DNA of 11,516 bases from Gemmatimonadota bacterium (GCA_003220985.1 QHTY01000073.1:11200-22715), one strand, 5' to 3'; positions 1 to 6,878 are shown, counted from the stretch's first letter. Numbers and translations: made by a program. The notes: generated from the letters alone by a model not told the origin.

Positions 1-1142
1 ACCGACTCCTGAATGAGGGCATGCGTCCCGACGACGATGCGCGGTGCGCCGGTCGCGATCCGCTGGCGCACCGCCGCCTTCTCCGCCGCCGTCATGCGGC
101 CCAGCAGCAGCTCGGGACGGATCGCCAGTGACTCGAGCAGTCGCGTCAACGTGACCCCATGCTGCTCGGCGAGCAACTCCGTCGGGGCCATGATCGCGGC
201 CTGATAGTCGTTCTCCGCCGCCAGCAACATCGCGAACAGGGCGACGACGGTTTTCCCCGTGCCGACGTCGCCCATGAGCAGCCGGTGCATGCGCAGCGGG
301 GCTGTCATGTCCTCGGTGATTTCGCGGACCGCCTGGCGTTGATCGGCCGTCAATTCGAACGGCAGATGCTCCTTGAGGCGCGTCGTCAGCTCGCGCTTGA
401 GCGCGAAGCGAATCCCGGCGCGGGAGCGCTTCGCCAAGTGGCGCGCCCGCGCCTGCACGAGCTGCTGATCGAACAGCTCGTCGAACGCCAGGCGACGCCG
501 CCCCAACTCCGCCTCCTCGATTTTCTTCGGCCGGTGCAGCAGCTCGAAGCCGCGCCGCAGCTCGATGAGCTGGTGCGTCGCGCGGAACGCGGCGGGATGG
601 GGGTCCTGGACCAGGGGCAGCAGCTCATCCAGATGCTGCTGCACCAGCGCACGAATCTGCCGGTGCGTCAGCCCTTCCGTGGCGGGATAAATCGGGAGCA
701 CGAGTCCGGGATTGTTCTCAGTCTCGTCGCCGGCCTCGGCCAGCACGATGAACTCGCGCGGCACGATTTGCTTGCCGTGGTAATAGCGCACCGGCCCCGT
801 CACCAACAACAACTGGCCTTTCTTGATCTGGCGTTCGAGGAACGGGCGGCCGGGCCAGGCACACTCGAGCAATCCACTGTCATCCTTCAGCACTGCCCGA
901 AAGACGCGCAGGCCCCGCCGCGTCGGCAACACGCCCGTGCTGACGACGCGCCCCACGCACGTCACCTCTTGATTGACGGCGGCGCGCGCCAGCGGCGTGA
1001 CGGTCGTCGCGTCGAGATACCGATGCGGAACGTGATAGAGGAGATCGCCGGCGGTGCGGATGCCGAGTCGTTGGAGAGCTTCGGCGCGCTTCGGCCCGAC
1101 GCCTTTGAGGAACTTGACGGGAGCGCTGAGTTGGAGGTTCAA
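1..1142 (-). CDS. recG: ATP-dependent DNA helicase RecG, N-terminal part (runs off the window)
   Basis: RecG is the superfamily 2 helicase that remodels stalled replication forks and Holliday junctions. I translated the frame from 1142 to the window edge and it is open for 380 codons, about the first 55% of a usual RecG of roughly 690 residues. It begins with the helix-hairpin-like segment (APVKFLKGVGPKRAEALQRLG), continues through the wedge/OB domain (EVTCVGRVVSTG, KKGQLLLVTGPVRYY, LVLPIYPATEGLTHRQIR), and enters helicase domain 1 with Walker A GDVGTGKT at residues 291-298 (GDVGSGKT is more common), then APTELLAEQH and GTHALIQE. The DEAH-type box and domain 2 lie outside. I chose a TTG start at 1142 because its TTGA overlaps the ftsY stop; no in-frame ATG lies near. 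The first 12 bases belong to the 81-bp inverted repeat. Identity is secure; the start is less certain. Confidence 0.95.
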   Translation of the reverse strand, partial: MNLQLSAPVKFLKGVGPKRAEALQRLGIRTAGDLLYHVPHRYLDATTVTPLARAAVNQEVTCVGRVVSTGVLPTRRGLRVFRAVLKDDSGLLECAWPGRPFLERQIKKGQLLLVTGPVRYYHGKQIVPREFIVLAEAGDETENNPGLVLPIYPATEGLTHRQIRALVQQHLDELLPLVQDPHPAAFRATHQLIELRRGFELLHRPKKIEEAELGRRRLAFDELFDQQLVQARARHLAKRSRAGIRFALKRELTTRLKEHLPFELTADQRQAVREITEDMTAPLRMHRLLMGDVGTGKTVVALFAMLLAAENDYQAAIMAPTELLAEQHGVTLTRLLESLAIRPELLLGRMTAAEKAAVRQRIATGAPRIVVGTHALIQES

Positions 1143-1211
1143 CCCGAGACCAAGCGATGCGCGAATTTCACCGGGTCGAATAGTTCCAGGTCCTCGACCG
1201 ATTCGCCTGTG
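1131..1211 (-). repeat. 81-bp inverted repeat, native copy (ftsY 3' end and recG start)
   Basis: This stretch encodes TGESVEDLELFDPVKFAHRLVSG-stop of FtsY and the first four codons of recG, so it is in its natural place. Its exact reverse complement occurs at 2238-2318. I compared the two base by base and found 81 of 81 identical; identity ends sharply on both sides (1130 and 1212). Confidence 0.95.
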
Positions 1212-1971
1212 CCCAGGAGGCGGATTGGCACAGGCACAGCGCGCCGCAGGGCGACGACGCTGCCGCCCTTCGCCGTGCCGTCGAGTTTTGTGATGATCAG
1301 ACCCGTCAGCGGCACCGCGGCGGCGAACGCCCCACGGTTGCGTCGAGCACGAGCAGGGACTCATGTGGCGCTCCCGTCTGTCGCTTGCCCACCACGCGCA
1401 CCACCTTCTTGAGCTCCTCGCGCAGCCGCTCATCGGTATGGAGGCGCCCGGCCGTATCCACGAGCACAGTATCGATGCCCCGATTCATCGCGGCTGCAAC
1501 GGCGTCGAAGGCGACGGCGGCGGGATCGCCCCGCTGTGCGGCGCCGACGAATGGCGCGGATAGCCGATCGGCCCAGATCTTCAGCTGCTCCGTCGCGCCC
1601 GCGCGAAACGTGTCCGCGGCCGCCAGCAGCACGGTGCGCCCTTCCGCTTGCAGCCGCCTGGCCAACTTGGCGACCGACGTGGTCTTCCCGGTTCCATTGA
1701 CGCCAAAGATCAGCATGACGGTCGGCGGTTGCGCGGCGTGCGCGAGCGGCGCCGCCGGCGGGCCCAACTGTTCGACAACAATACGCTCGAGTGTCGCCTG
1801 ATCCACGCGGTCGGCGCGACTCAAGCGCTCCACGATTTCGTTGGTCGCAGCGACACCGAAGTCGGCTTCGACCAGCTGCCGCTGCACCGCTTCGAGCCAC
1901 TTCCGGTCCGGCGCCCCACCGGTGAGGAAGCGGCCGATCCTGTGCCCCAGGCCCCAGGCCCCAGCCCCCAT
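1139..1971 (-). CDS. ftsY: Signal recognition particle receptor FtsY, frameshifted by an internal deletion
   Basis: FtsY is the SRP GTPase that docks ribosome-SRP complexes to the membrane for co-translational insertion. Visible are the N domain, G1 GVNGTGKT (residues 90-97), DTFRAGA (120-126) and DTAGR (172-176). The frame breaks after LLVLDATVG (about residue 214, near 1330) and resumes one frame over as AFAAAVPLTGLIITKLDGTAKGG, then GTGESVEDLELFDP and a TGA at 1139-1141. Roughly eight residues of the conserved DATxGQNAxxQA segment are missing, and the length (833 nt) fits a deletion of 3n+1, about 25 nt. As written the product would end early at 1306 and lack TKLD. The start at 1971 is supported by AAGGA 8 nt upstream and a TGATG overlap with the preceding gene; a start at 2043 would lie deep inside that gene. 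The N-terminal region is short, with no acidic A domain. The first 10 residues are encoded by a heptamer array. Confidence 0.9.
1943..1970 (-). repeat. Heptamer array, four TGGGGCC-type units, at the ftsY start
   Basis: On the coding strand the units are TGGGGGC, TGGGGCC, TGGGGCC, TGGGGCA, 28 bp in all. It begins with the T of the ftsY ATG and encodes residues 1-10. Four runs of four or five G separated by 2-3 bases also make a textbook G-quadruplex motif on the mRNA strand. Confidence 0.85.
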
Positions 1972-3698
1972 CAGGGCAGTCCTTGGCGGCGGCGCAGCGC
2001 CCATTCGGTCGCGAGCGCAAGAGTCGCAATGACGAACAGCCACCAGCGGTCGCGCAATCCCACGGACGCCACACGCGCGATCGCCTCACCGGGTTGGCCG
2101 CTCAGCGCCGGAGCCAGCGGCAGCCATTCGTCGGAGTAGGTCTCGACGGCGACCACGCCGCGCTCCGTACCACCACTCAGCGCATAGCGATAGACTCCGG
2201 GCGGCAACAACAGCTGGGCGCGACCGGCAAGATCGAACACAGGCGAATCGGTCGAGGACCTGGAACTATTCGACCCGGTGAAATTCGCGCATCGCTTGGT
2301 CTCGGGTTGAACCTCCAAAGCCTCCGGAACAGCCCGCTCCCTCGTCCCCGCTCCCTGCTCCCCCAGTAACCAGTCGACCAATGCGGCGACGACGCTGCGG
2401 TAGGCTTGCTCCGCGGCGCCGGCACGAAATGCCCAGCGCCACAGCCCGGCCGCCGCGACGGTGGCGACGCGGCGACTATTGCGCTGCTCGAGCGTGAGGA
2501 TCGGCCGCGCCGGACCGCGCCGCGCGAGCCGCGCCGTGAGGGCAACGGTCGCGGTGCGATTCGAATCGCGTGAAACCGTGACGGCGGTCGCCGGCGGCAA
2601 CGAGTCCCAGAGGACGCCGGCCAGTGCCGCGGTGAAGGGCGAGGAAAGCGGTCGCTCGACGTACCAGTCGCCGGCCTGGCCATTCGTCGGCCACAGGAGG
2701 AGCGCGCTGCTCGTGCGGGGGCCCGCGGGGCCCGCGGTGAATTCGCGCGCACGCTGCGGATCGCCCGTGGCAATCACCAGGCGCGCGCCCACAGCCGCGC
2801 GGGTGAGGTCGGCGGTCCCGACGGGAGCCAGGGTTGCGCCATCGCGCCAGCGTCCCGCTTCCGTCTCGACGAACACGCGCACCGGCAGACGCGCGACGTC
2901 GCTCAGCGTGCGGGCCAGAAACCGCGCCTCCCAATCCGGCGGCGACGCGAAGATGACCGCGGCGGGCTCGAGACTGACATCGACGACGAACTGACGGCTG
3001 TCGTCTCGAGGTTCGGCGTCACCGACGCCATCCAGCCGGACCTCGAGCACCGCCCATCCGGGAAACAGGATACGGGATACAGGAAACGTGATCTCAGTGG
3101 ATAGAGTGCCGCTGTCTGGAAGCGTGACACGCTGCGATGCGAGCACGAGATCCGCCATCTTCACCAACAGAGTCGCGCGTTTCCCGTTTCCCGTTTCTCG
3201 TTTCCCGACAGTCCCGTAACTGACCTTGAGGCGGACAGTATCCCCGCGCGTCACATGCCTCGGCCCTTCGACCCCAGCGATGTACGCATCGAAAAACGTT
3301 GGTCGCGGCTGCACGCTGATGCGTGGCCGGCGCAGGAGATCGGGCGGGATGCCGGTGACGTCATCCACGTTGCCGTCGGTCAATATCACGACCTCCCCGG
3401 CGCGGCCGGCGGCGGCTTCGAGCGCGGGCCCGAGCCGGCTCGCTCCCGCCGCGGGCGGTGCCGTGTCGAACGGCGCGACGCCGGTGCCGAACCGCCAGAT
3501 GACGGCGCCGCCGCGACGTCTCGCGATCGCCCGCGCGCTATCGAGCGCCGCGCGCCACGGTGCGCCGCTCATACTGAGGGACGCATCGAGCAGCACGATC
3601 GGTTGATCGCCTGCCGGGAGGAACCGCGCGGTCGATGGATTCCACAGCAACAGCAGCAACGCGAGGACCGCGGTCACCCGCAGGATCACGAGAGACAC
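1971..3698 (-). CDS. Membrane-anchored VWA-like protein of unknown role (BatA/aerotolerance-like architecture)
   Basis: I do not recognise a specific family. The 575-residue product has an N-terminal hydrophobic segment (about residues 4-19), then a von Willebrand A-like half with a MIDAS-type DxSxS (D38-A-S40-L-S42) and a later ILTDG (D108). A beta-rich middle and a last hydrophobic helix near the C terminus (WWLFVIATLALATEWAL), followed by RRR, complete it. This recalls two-helix VWA proteins of the Bat type, with most of the protein probably outside the membrane. GTG at 3698 overlaps hisA by 13 nt; GTG at 3689 would give a tidier GTGA overlap and loses only three residues. It ends TGATG with ftsY. 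Oddities are many: residues 461-487 are the antisense of the ftsY 3' end (the 81-bp inverted repeat), and three heptamer arrays (3060-3087, 3179-3206, 2336-2363) lie in the reading frame without breaking it. The reading frame is clear; the function is inference only. Confidence 0.75.
   Translation of the reverse strand: MSLVILRVTAVLALLLLLWNPSTARFLPAGDQPIVLLDASLSMSGAPWRAALDSARAIARRRGGAVIWRFGTGVAPFDTAPPAAGASRLGPALEAAAGRAGEVVILTDGNVDDVTGIPPDLLRRPRISVQPRPTFFDAYIAGVEGPRHVTRGDTVRLKVSYGTVGKRETGNGKRATLLVKMADLVLASQRVTLPDSGTLSTEITFPVSRILFPGWAVLEVRLDGVGDAEPRDDSRQFVVDVSLEPAAVIFASPPDWEARFLARTLSDVARLPVRVFVETEAGRWRDGATLAPVGTADLTRAAVGARLVIATGDPQRAREFTAGPAGPRTSSALLLWPTNGQAGDWYVERPLSSPFTAALAGVLWDSLPPATAVTVSRDSNRTATVALTARLARRGPARPILTLEQRNSRRVATVAAAGLWRWAFRAGAAEQAYRSVVAALVDWLLGEQGAGTRERAVPEALEVQPETKRCANFTGSNSSRSSTDSPVFDLAGRAQLLLPPGVYRYALSGGTERGVVAVETYSDEWLPLAPALSGQPGEAIARVASVGLRDRWWLFVIATLALATEWALRRRQGLP
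1980..1984 (-). promoter_or_regulatory. Ribosome-binding site of ftsY
   Basis: AAGGA on the minus strand, eight bases before ATG 1971, inside the last codons of the VWA-like gene. It favours 1971 over the in-frame upstream start at 2043. Confidence 0.6.
2238..2318 (+). repeat. 81-bp inverted repeat, displaced copy inside the VWA-like gene
   Basis: The plus strand here reads as the FtsY C terminus including its stop codon, yet the host gene runs on the minus strand. In the host frame the 81 bp are exactly codons 461-487, beginning at a first codon position and containing no stop, so the frame stays open. A heptamer array (2336-2363) lies 17 bases from one edge. The perfect identity implies a recent duplication or an assembly error. 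Confidence 0.95.
2336..2363 (-). repeat. Heptamer array, four RGGGAGC-type units, in the VWA-like gene
   Basis: Minus-strand units are GGGGAGC, AGGGAGC, GGGGACG, AGGGAGC (28 bp). They encode part of GEQGAGTRERA, just before the 81-bp displaced copy. The unit matches the array at the end of murC. Confidence 0.85.
3060..3087 (+). repeat. Heptamer array, four RGGAWAC units, in the VWA-like gene
   Basis: Plus-strand units are GGGAAAC, AGGATAC, GGGATAC, AGGAAAC (28 bp). On the coding strand the array encodes TFPVSRILFP. Its purine-rich strand is opposite to that of the array at 3179-3206, so the two are inverted relative to each other, matching at 23 of 28 positions. Confidence 0.88.
3179..3206 (-). 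repeat. Heptamer array, four GGGAAAC-type units, in the VWA-like gene
   Basis: Minus-strand units are GGGAAAC, GAGAAAC, GGGAAAC, GGGAAAC (28 bp), encoding GKRETGNGKR. It faces the 3060-3087 array across 91 bp. Confidence 0.9.
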
Positions 3699-4372
3699 GC
3701 GAGCGCCTCGGCGATCGTGAACTTGCCTTCGTAGAGCGCGCGCCCGACACAGACCCCGGCGAGGCCTGCGCCACGCGCCGCACGTAGATCGTCCAGCGAG
3801 CCCACACCGCCGGAAACGATCACATCGACGCCCAGGCTGGCGATTTTTGTGGCGCCGTCGATGTCGGGCCCCGTGAGTTTGCCGTCGCGCGTGACTTCGT
3901 TGTAAATGATCGTGCGGATTCCGAGCCCGGCGACGCGCGTCGCCAGCTCTCGCGCCGTGAGCTCCAGGATATCGACAGTGCCACGTGGGGCGACTCGACC
4001 CCCCTTGGCGTCGATGCCCACGGCGAGACGTGGCGCGCCGTGGCGGGCGACGAGTCGTGCGACGAGCCCATTGTCCACCGCGCCGCGCGGCCCGATCACC
4101 ACGCGGGTGGCACCGAGCGTGAACATCTGCTCGATGTCGAGCTCGCGAAACAGCCCGCCGCCGACCTGCACTCGGACCTCGGCCGCCTTCAGCACCGCGC
4201 CGATGAGCTCGTGATTGTCCTGCCGTCCGTAGGCGCGGTCCATGTCGACGAGGTGTATCCAGCGCGCGCCGGCGCGCGTGAACTCGGCCAGCGCGGCGAG
4301 CGGCTGGGCCACGGGGCCATGGGCGCGCACCACGCGCCCGCCTTCGATATCAACGGCGGGATAGAGCTCCAC
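3686..4372 (-). CDS. hisA: HisA-type (beta/alpha)8 barrel: ProFAR isomerase or divergent relative
   Basis: HisA isomerises ProFAR to PRFAR in histidine synthesis. The 228-residue product shows the half-barrel pattern: PAVD with catalytic D8, HLVDMD, VQVGGG, a second Asp in VGID (D121), TRDGKLTGPD, and the phosphate-binding VSGGVGSLDDL and VGRALYEGKFT. Family members are usually about 240-245 residues. The shortage falls in loop 1, where RVVRAHG runs straight into PVAQPL and the usual Q-G...Y..DP segment of about 11-14 residues is absent. The RGW that follows the second Asp reads RGT (T132). HisF is less likely given the TRDGKLTG context and length. It is not among other his genes here; it sits between a peptidase gene (25-nt gap) and the VWA-like gene (overlap). 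GTG start at 4372 has AGG about 6 nt upstream. Barrel family is secure; that it is the working HisA is less so. Confidence 0.8.
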   Translation of the reverse strand: MELYPAVDIEGGRVVRAHGPVAQPLAALAEFTRAGARWIHLVDMDRAYGRQDNHELIGAVLKAAEVRVQVGGGLFRELDIEQMFTLGATRVVIGPRGAVDNGLVARLVARHGAPRLAVGIDAKGGRVAPRGTVDILELTARELATRVAGLGIRTIIYNEVTRDGKLTGPDIDGATKIASLGVDVIVSGGVGSLDDLRAARGAGLAGVCVGRALYEGKFTIAEALACLS

Positions 4373-4397
4373 GGAACCTGTTGTTGTGAGAGGAGAC

Positions 4398-5687
4398 TTA
4401 GTCGTCGCGGGCCGGCCCCGCCACCGACCCCAGCGCTGGTCCCGCGGGCACGAGTCCAGGTTCGAGCTCCCCGAAGAGCTGCGCGCGTGCGACCTCGAAC
4501 GCCGACCTCAGCTTCGATGGGACGGGCTCGCCGGCGCCGGCATCTTTGCGCTGCGGATTCGTCGCCCGGCCGTTGACCAAGAACTCATAGTGCAGGTGGG
4601 GACCGGTGGAGAGTCCGGTTGAGCCAACGAAACCGATCGTCTGCTCCTGGCTGACGCGCTGTCCGACGTGTAGGCCATTCGCGAATTTGGAGAGATGGCC
4701 GTAGCGCGTGCGGATGCCGTTGGCGTGGCGGATCTCAATCAGGTTGCCGTAGCCGCCATTGCGGCCCGCTTCGGTGACGATGCCGTCCGCCGTGGCGCGC
4801 ACCGGCGTGCCGTACGACGCGGCGTAGTCCGTCCCCTCATGAGTTCGCCAGCGCTTGAGAATCGGATGAAAGCGGCTGCCGAAGCGGCTCGAGATGTGAC
4901 TGAACCGCAGCGGCGCCCGCAGGAACGCGCGCCGCAGCGAGCGGCCGCGATCGTCGTAGAAGCCGGTCGAGCCGTTCGGATTCTCGAAGGCGAACGCGAA
5001 GCTCGGCGTCCCCGCCACGTCCACCCGCGCCGCGAGAATCCGGCCCAGCCGTTTCTCTCCTTCCGGAGACTGCAGCCGCTCGATCAGAACTTCCACGCGG
5101 TCACCGGGACGCAGATCGCGCGTGAAGTCGACCTCCCAGTCATAGACGTCGGCGATGGCCCAGGCGAGCGCAACGCGCTGGCGCACGGGAAGAAATGAAT
5201 CGGGGATCGCCGCGTCGAGCGCGTCGTAGAGATTCGATTGAATGACCGCAGTCGTGCGGAGCCGCTCGGTGGTCCACGGAATATTCTGGACCGTCTCCGT
5301 CCACCCCGAATCGCCTCCGAGCCGCGCCATGACGAGATGCCGTTCGGGGTCGAGCCGCACGGCGAGGCGATTGGCGACCGCAGCCCCCTTCACGCGCCGG
5401 ACTTCGAAGATGAGCCCGGGCTGCATGCGGCGGGGATTGAGTGTGTGGGTAGCCTTCATGAAACCGACGTACTCGCGGCCCGTGATCCCGGCGCGTTCCA
5501 GCACATCAGACAACATTTCGCGACGGCCGAGCGTGTCCGCCCATTCATCGTAGGCGCTCGTGACGACGATGGGCAGCGCGACGGGAATCTCGCGCGATGA
5601 CCAGGCTGCGTGTGCCGCCCACACCAGCATTCCCGCGGCGAGCGCGCCCGCTGCAACGTAATGACTCCCTCGCCCGCCCCACGTCAT
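4398..5687 (-). CDS. M23/LytM-type zinc metallopeptidase, murein hydrolase (MepM-like)
   Basis: This is a 429-residue, probably periplasmic, peptidoglycan endopeptidase. An N-terminal membrane anchor or uncleaved signal covers about residues 10-28. A middle region (about 55-240) resembles the substrate-occluding or LysM-like N domains of MepM/OapA proteins (MLSDVLERAGITGREY, LRPGDRVEVLIER). The M23 domain runs from about 265 to 375: RFGSRFHP, HEGTDYAA (H283 and D287, zinc ligands), RYGHLS (H331) and PHLHYEF (H364 and H366). All expected metal and catalytic residues are present, so it should be active rather than an EnvC/NlpD-type degenerate form. The ATG at 5687 overlaps the ftsZ stop by one base (TAATG), which suggests coupled translation with ftsZ and a job in septal wall cleavage or growth (inference). 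The tail after the domain is low in complexity and ends in ARDD. Confidence 0.92.
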   Translation of the reverse strand: MTWGGRGSHYVAAGALAAGMLVWAAHAAWSSREIPVALPIVVTSAYDEWADTLGRREMLSDVLERAGITGREYVGFMKATHTLNPRRMQPGLIFEVRRVKGAAVANRLAVRLDPERHLVMARLGGDSGWTETVQNIPWTTERLRTTAVIQSNLYDALDAAIPDSFLPVRQRVALAWAIADVYDWEVDFTRDLRPGDRVEVLIERLQSPEGEKRLGRILAARVDVAGTPSFAFAFENPNGSTGFYDDRGRSLRRAFLRAPLRFSHISSRFGSRFHPILKRWRTHEGTDYAASYGTPVRATADGIVTEAGRNGGYGNLIEIRHANGIRTRYGHLSKFANGLHVGQRVSQEQTIGFVGSTGLSTGPHLHYEFLVNGRATNPQRKDAGAGEPVPSKLRSAFEVARAQLFGELEPGLVPAGPALGSVAGPARDD

Positions 5688-6862
5688 TAGTCCATCTGTC
5701 TCCGAATAAAAGTCGGAATCTCCATCTCGTTCAGCTCAGGATTCAGCGGTACCTGCGCCGGTCCCCGCTTTGGCGCAGTCTCGCCCGGCTTCACAAAGCC
5801 GGGCGGTGGAGCCGGCGTCGGCCGCGCGCCGGGCCCGCGGAACGGCAGCACACCCGCGGCGGCCCGTTGCGGCATGCCGGCCAGCGCGTCGGCCACCGCT
5901 CCAGTCTTATCAAAGCCCGTCGCGATAACTGTGATCCGGACCTCGCCATGCATGGCCGGATCGTTCACGGCGCCGAATATGATCTCGGCCTCGTCCCCCG
6001 CCGCGTCGTGAATCGCTTCACTGATCTGCGTCACTTCGCCCAGCGTCAGGTCTTCGCCACCCGTGATATTGATGAGGACGCCCGTCGCGCCGCCGATCGA
6101 GATGTTGTCGAGCAGCGGGCTCGAGATCGCCTGCTGCGCCGCTTCCATCGCGCGGTTCTCGCCGCGCCCCGTGCCCGTGCCCATCAGCGCCGCGCCGCCG
6201 TTCTGCATCACGGTGCGGACGTCCGCGAAATCTACATTGACCAGACCGGTGACGCAGATGAGGGCGGAGATGCCCTGCGTGGCGTGCAGCAGGACTTCGT
6301 CTGCCTTTTTCAGTGCGTCCTGGAACGGAATGCCCTTGCCGACGACTGCGAGCAGCCGCTCGTTGGGGACGACGATCATCGTGTCCACGTGCTTGCGCAT
6401 CTCGGCGATCCCCATTTCCGCCTGGCGCATCCGCTTGCGGCCCTCGAACAGGAACGGCTTGGTGCAGATGCCGATCGTCAGCGCCCCCAGGTCGCGGGCG
6501 ACCTGCGAGATGATCGGCGCGGCGCCCGTGCCGGTTCCACCGCCCATGCCGCAGGTGACGAACACGAGGTCCGCGCCCTGCAGGGCGTGCAACACTTCGT
6601 CGCGATTCTCCTCGATGGCCTGCCGGCCGATTTCCGGCCGCGCCCCGGCGCCGAGCCCACGCGTCAGCTTCTTGCCGATCTGGACTTTGACATCGGCCTT
6701 GTTGTTGAGGAGCGCCTGCGCATCGGTATTCACCGATATGAACTCGACTCCGCTCACGTGCTCGTCGATCATTCGGTTCAGGGCGTTGCCGCCACCGCCG
6801 CCGACGCCGACGACTTTCATGCGCGCGTTCTGCGTAACGGTTTCTTCGAGTTCGAAGATCAT
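5687..6862 (-). CDS. ftsZ: Cell division protein FtsZ
   Basis: FtsZ is the tubulin-like GTPase that forms the cytokinetic ring. The 391-residue product is complete: a short N tail, VVGVGGGGGNALNRM, the tubulin signature GGGTGTG (107-113), the T3/T5 loops, and the T7 catalytic loop NVDFAD (209-214) needed for GTP hydrolysis by the next subunit. A proline/glycine-rich linker of about 50 residues follows, ending in a conserved C-terminal peptide (EIPTFIRRQMD) of the kind that binds FtsA and other partners. The signature is preceded by VTCGM where VTAGM or ITAGM is usual. The ATG at 6862 has a strong AGGGGAG four bases upstream, the best ribosome-binding site in the window, in keeping with high FtsZ demand. 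It follows ftsA by 16 nt and overlaps the M23 gene. Confidence 0.98.
   Translation of the reverse strand: MIFELEETVTQNARMKVVGVGGGGGNALNRMIDEHVSGVEFISVNTDAQALLNNKADVKVQIGKKLTRGLGAGARPEIGRQAIEENRDEVLHALQGADLVFVTCGMGGGTGTGAAPIISQVARDLGALTIGICTKPFLFEGRKRMRQAEMGIAEMRKHVDTMIVVPNERLLAVVGKGIPFQDALKKADEVLLHATQGISALICVTGLVNVDFADVRTVMQNGGAALMGTGTGRGENRAMEAAQQAISSPLLDNISIGGATGVLINITGGEDLTLGEVTQISEAIHDAAGDEAEIIFGAVNDPAMHGEVRITVIATGFDKTGAVADALAGMPQRAAAGVLPFRGPGARPTPAPPPGFVKPGETAPKRGPAQVPLNPELNEMEIPTFIRRQMD
5782..5805 (-). other. Perfect 10-bp stem-loop inside the ftsZ linker
   Basis: CGCCCGGCTT and AAGCCGGGCG flank a four-base loop. It lies in the part of ftsZ that encodes the proline-rich C-terminal linker, about 95 nt before the stop. 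No T-run follows on the transcribed strand, so I do not call it a terminator. It may be chance in GC-rich DNA or an mRNA structure. Confidence 0.5.
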
Positions 6863-6866
6863 GGTT

Positions 6867-6873
6867 CTCCCCT
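6867..6873 (-). promoter_or_regulatory. Ribosome-binding site of ftsZ
   Basis: AGGGGAG on the minus strand, four bases before ATG 6862, lies in the only 16 nt between ftsA and ftsZ. It is the strongest such site in the window and fixes the ftsZ start. Confidence 0.75.
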
Positions 6874-6878
6874 AGGGC

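Noticed and set aside
900..965. A third copy of the junction 10-mer, GCGCCCCACG near 950, as another deletion site
   Set aside because: It differs at one base and the RecG frame reads normally through it (CVGRVVSTG).
1326..1340. Programmed frameshift or ribosomal bypass in ftsY and murC
   Set aside because: Conserved residues are missing rather than separated by extra bases, and no slippery heptamer is visible; deletion explains the data better.
159..1412. Plus-strand open frame of about 417 codons opposite recG and ftsY
   Set aside because: Antisense shadow of recG and the ftsY 3' end; composition is antisense-like and no family is recognisable.
3060..3206. CRISPR-like array
   Set aside because: Units are only 7 bp with no spacers; there are no 25-40 bp direct repeats and no cas genes.
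5782..5805. Rho-independent terminator after ftsZ
   Set aside because: It lies inside ftsZ and no T-run follows on the transcribed strand.
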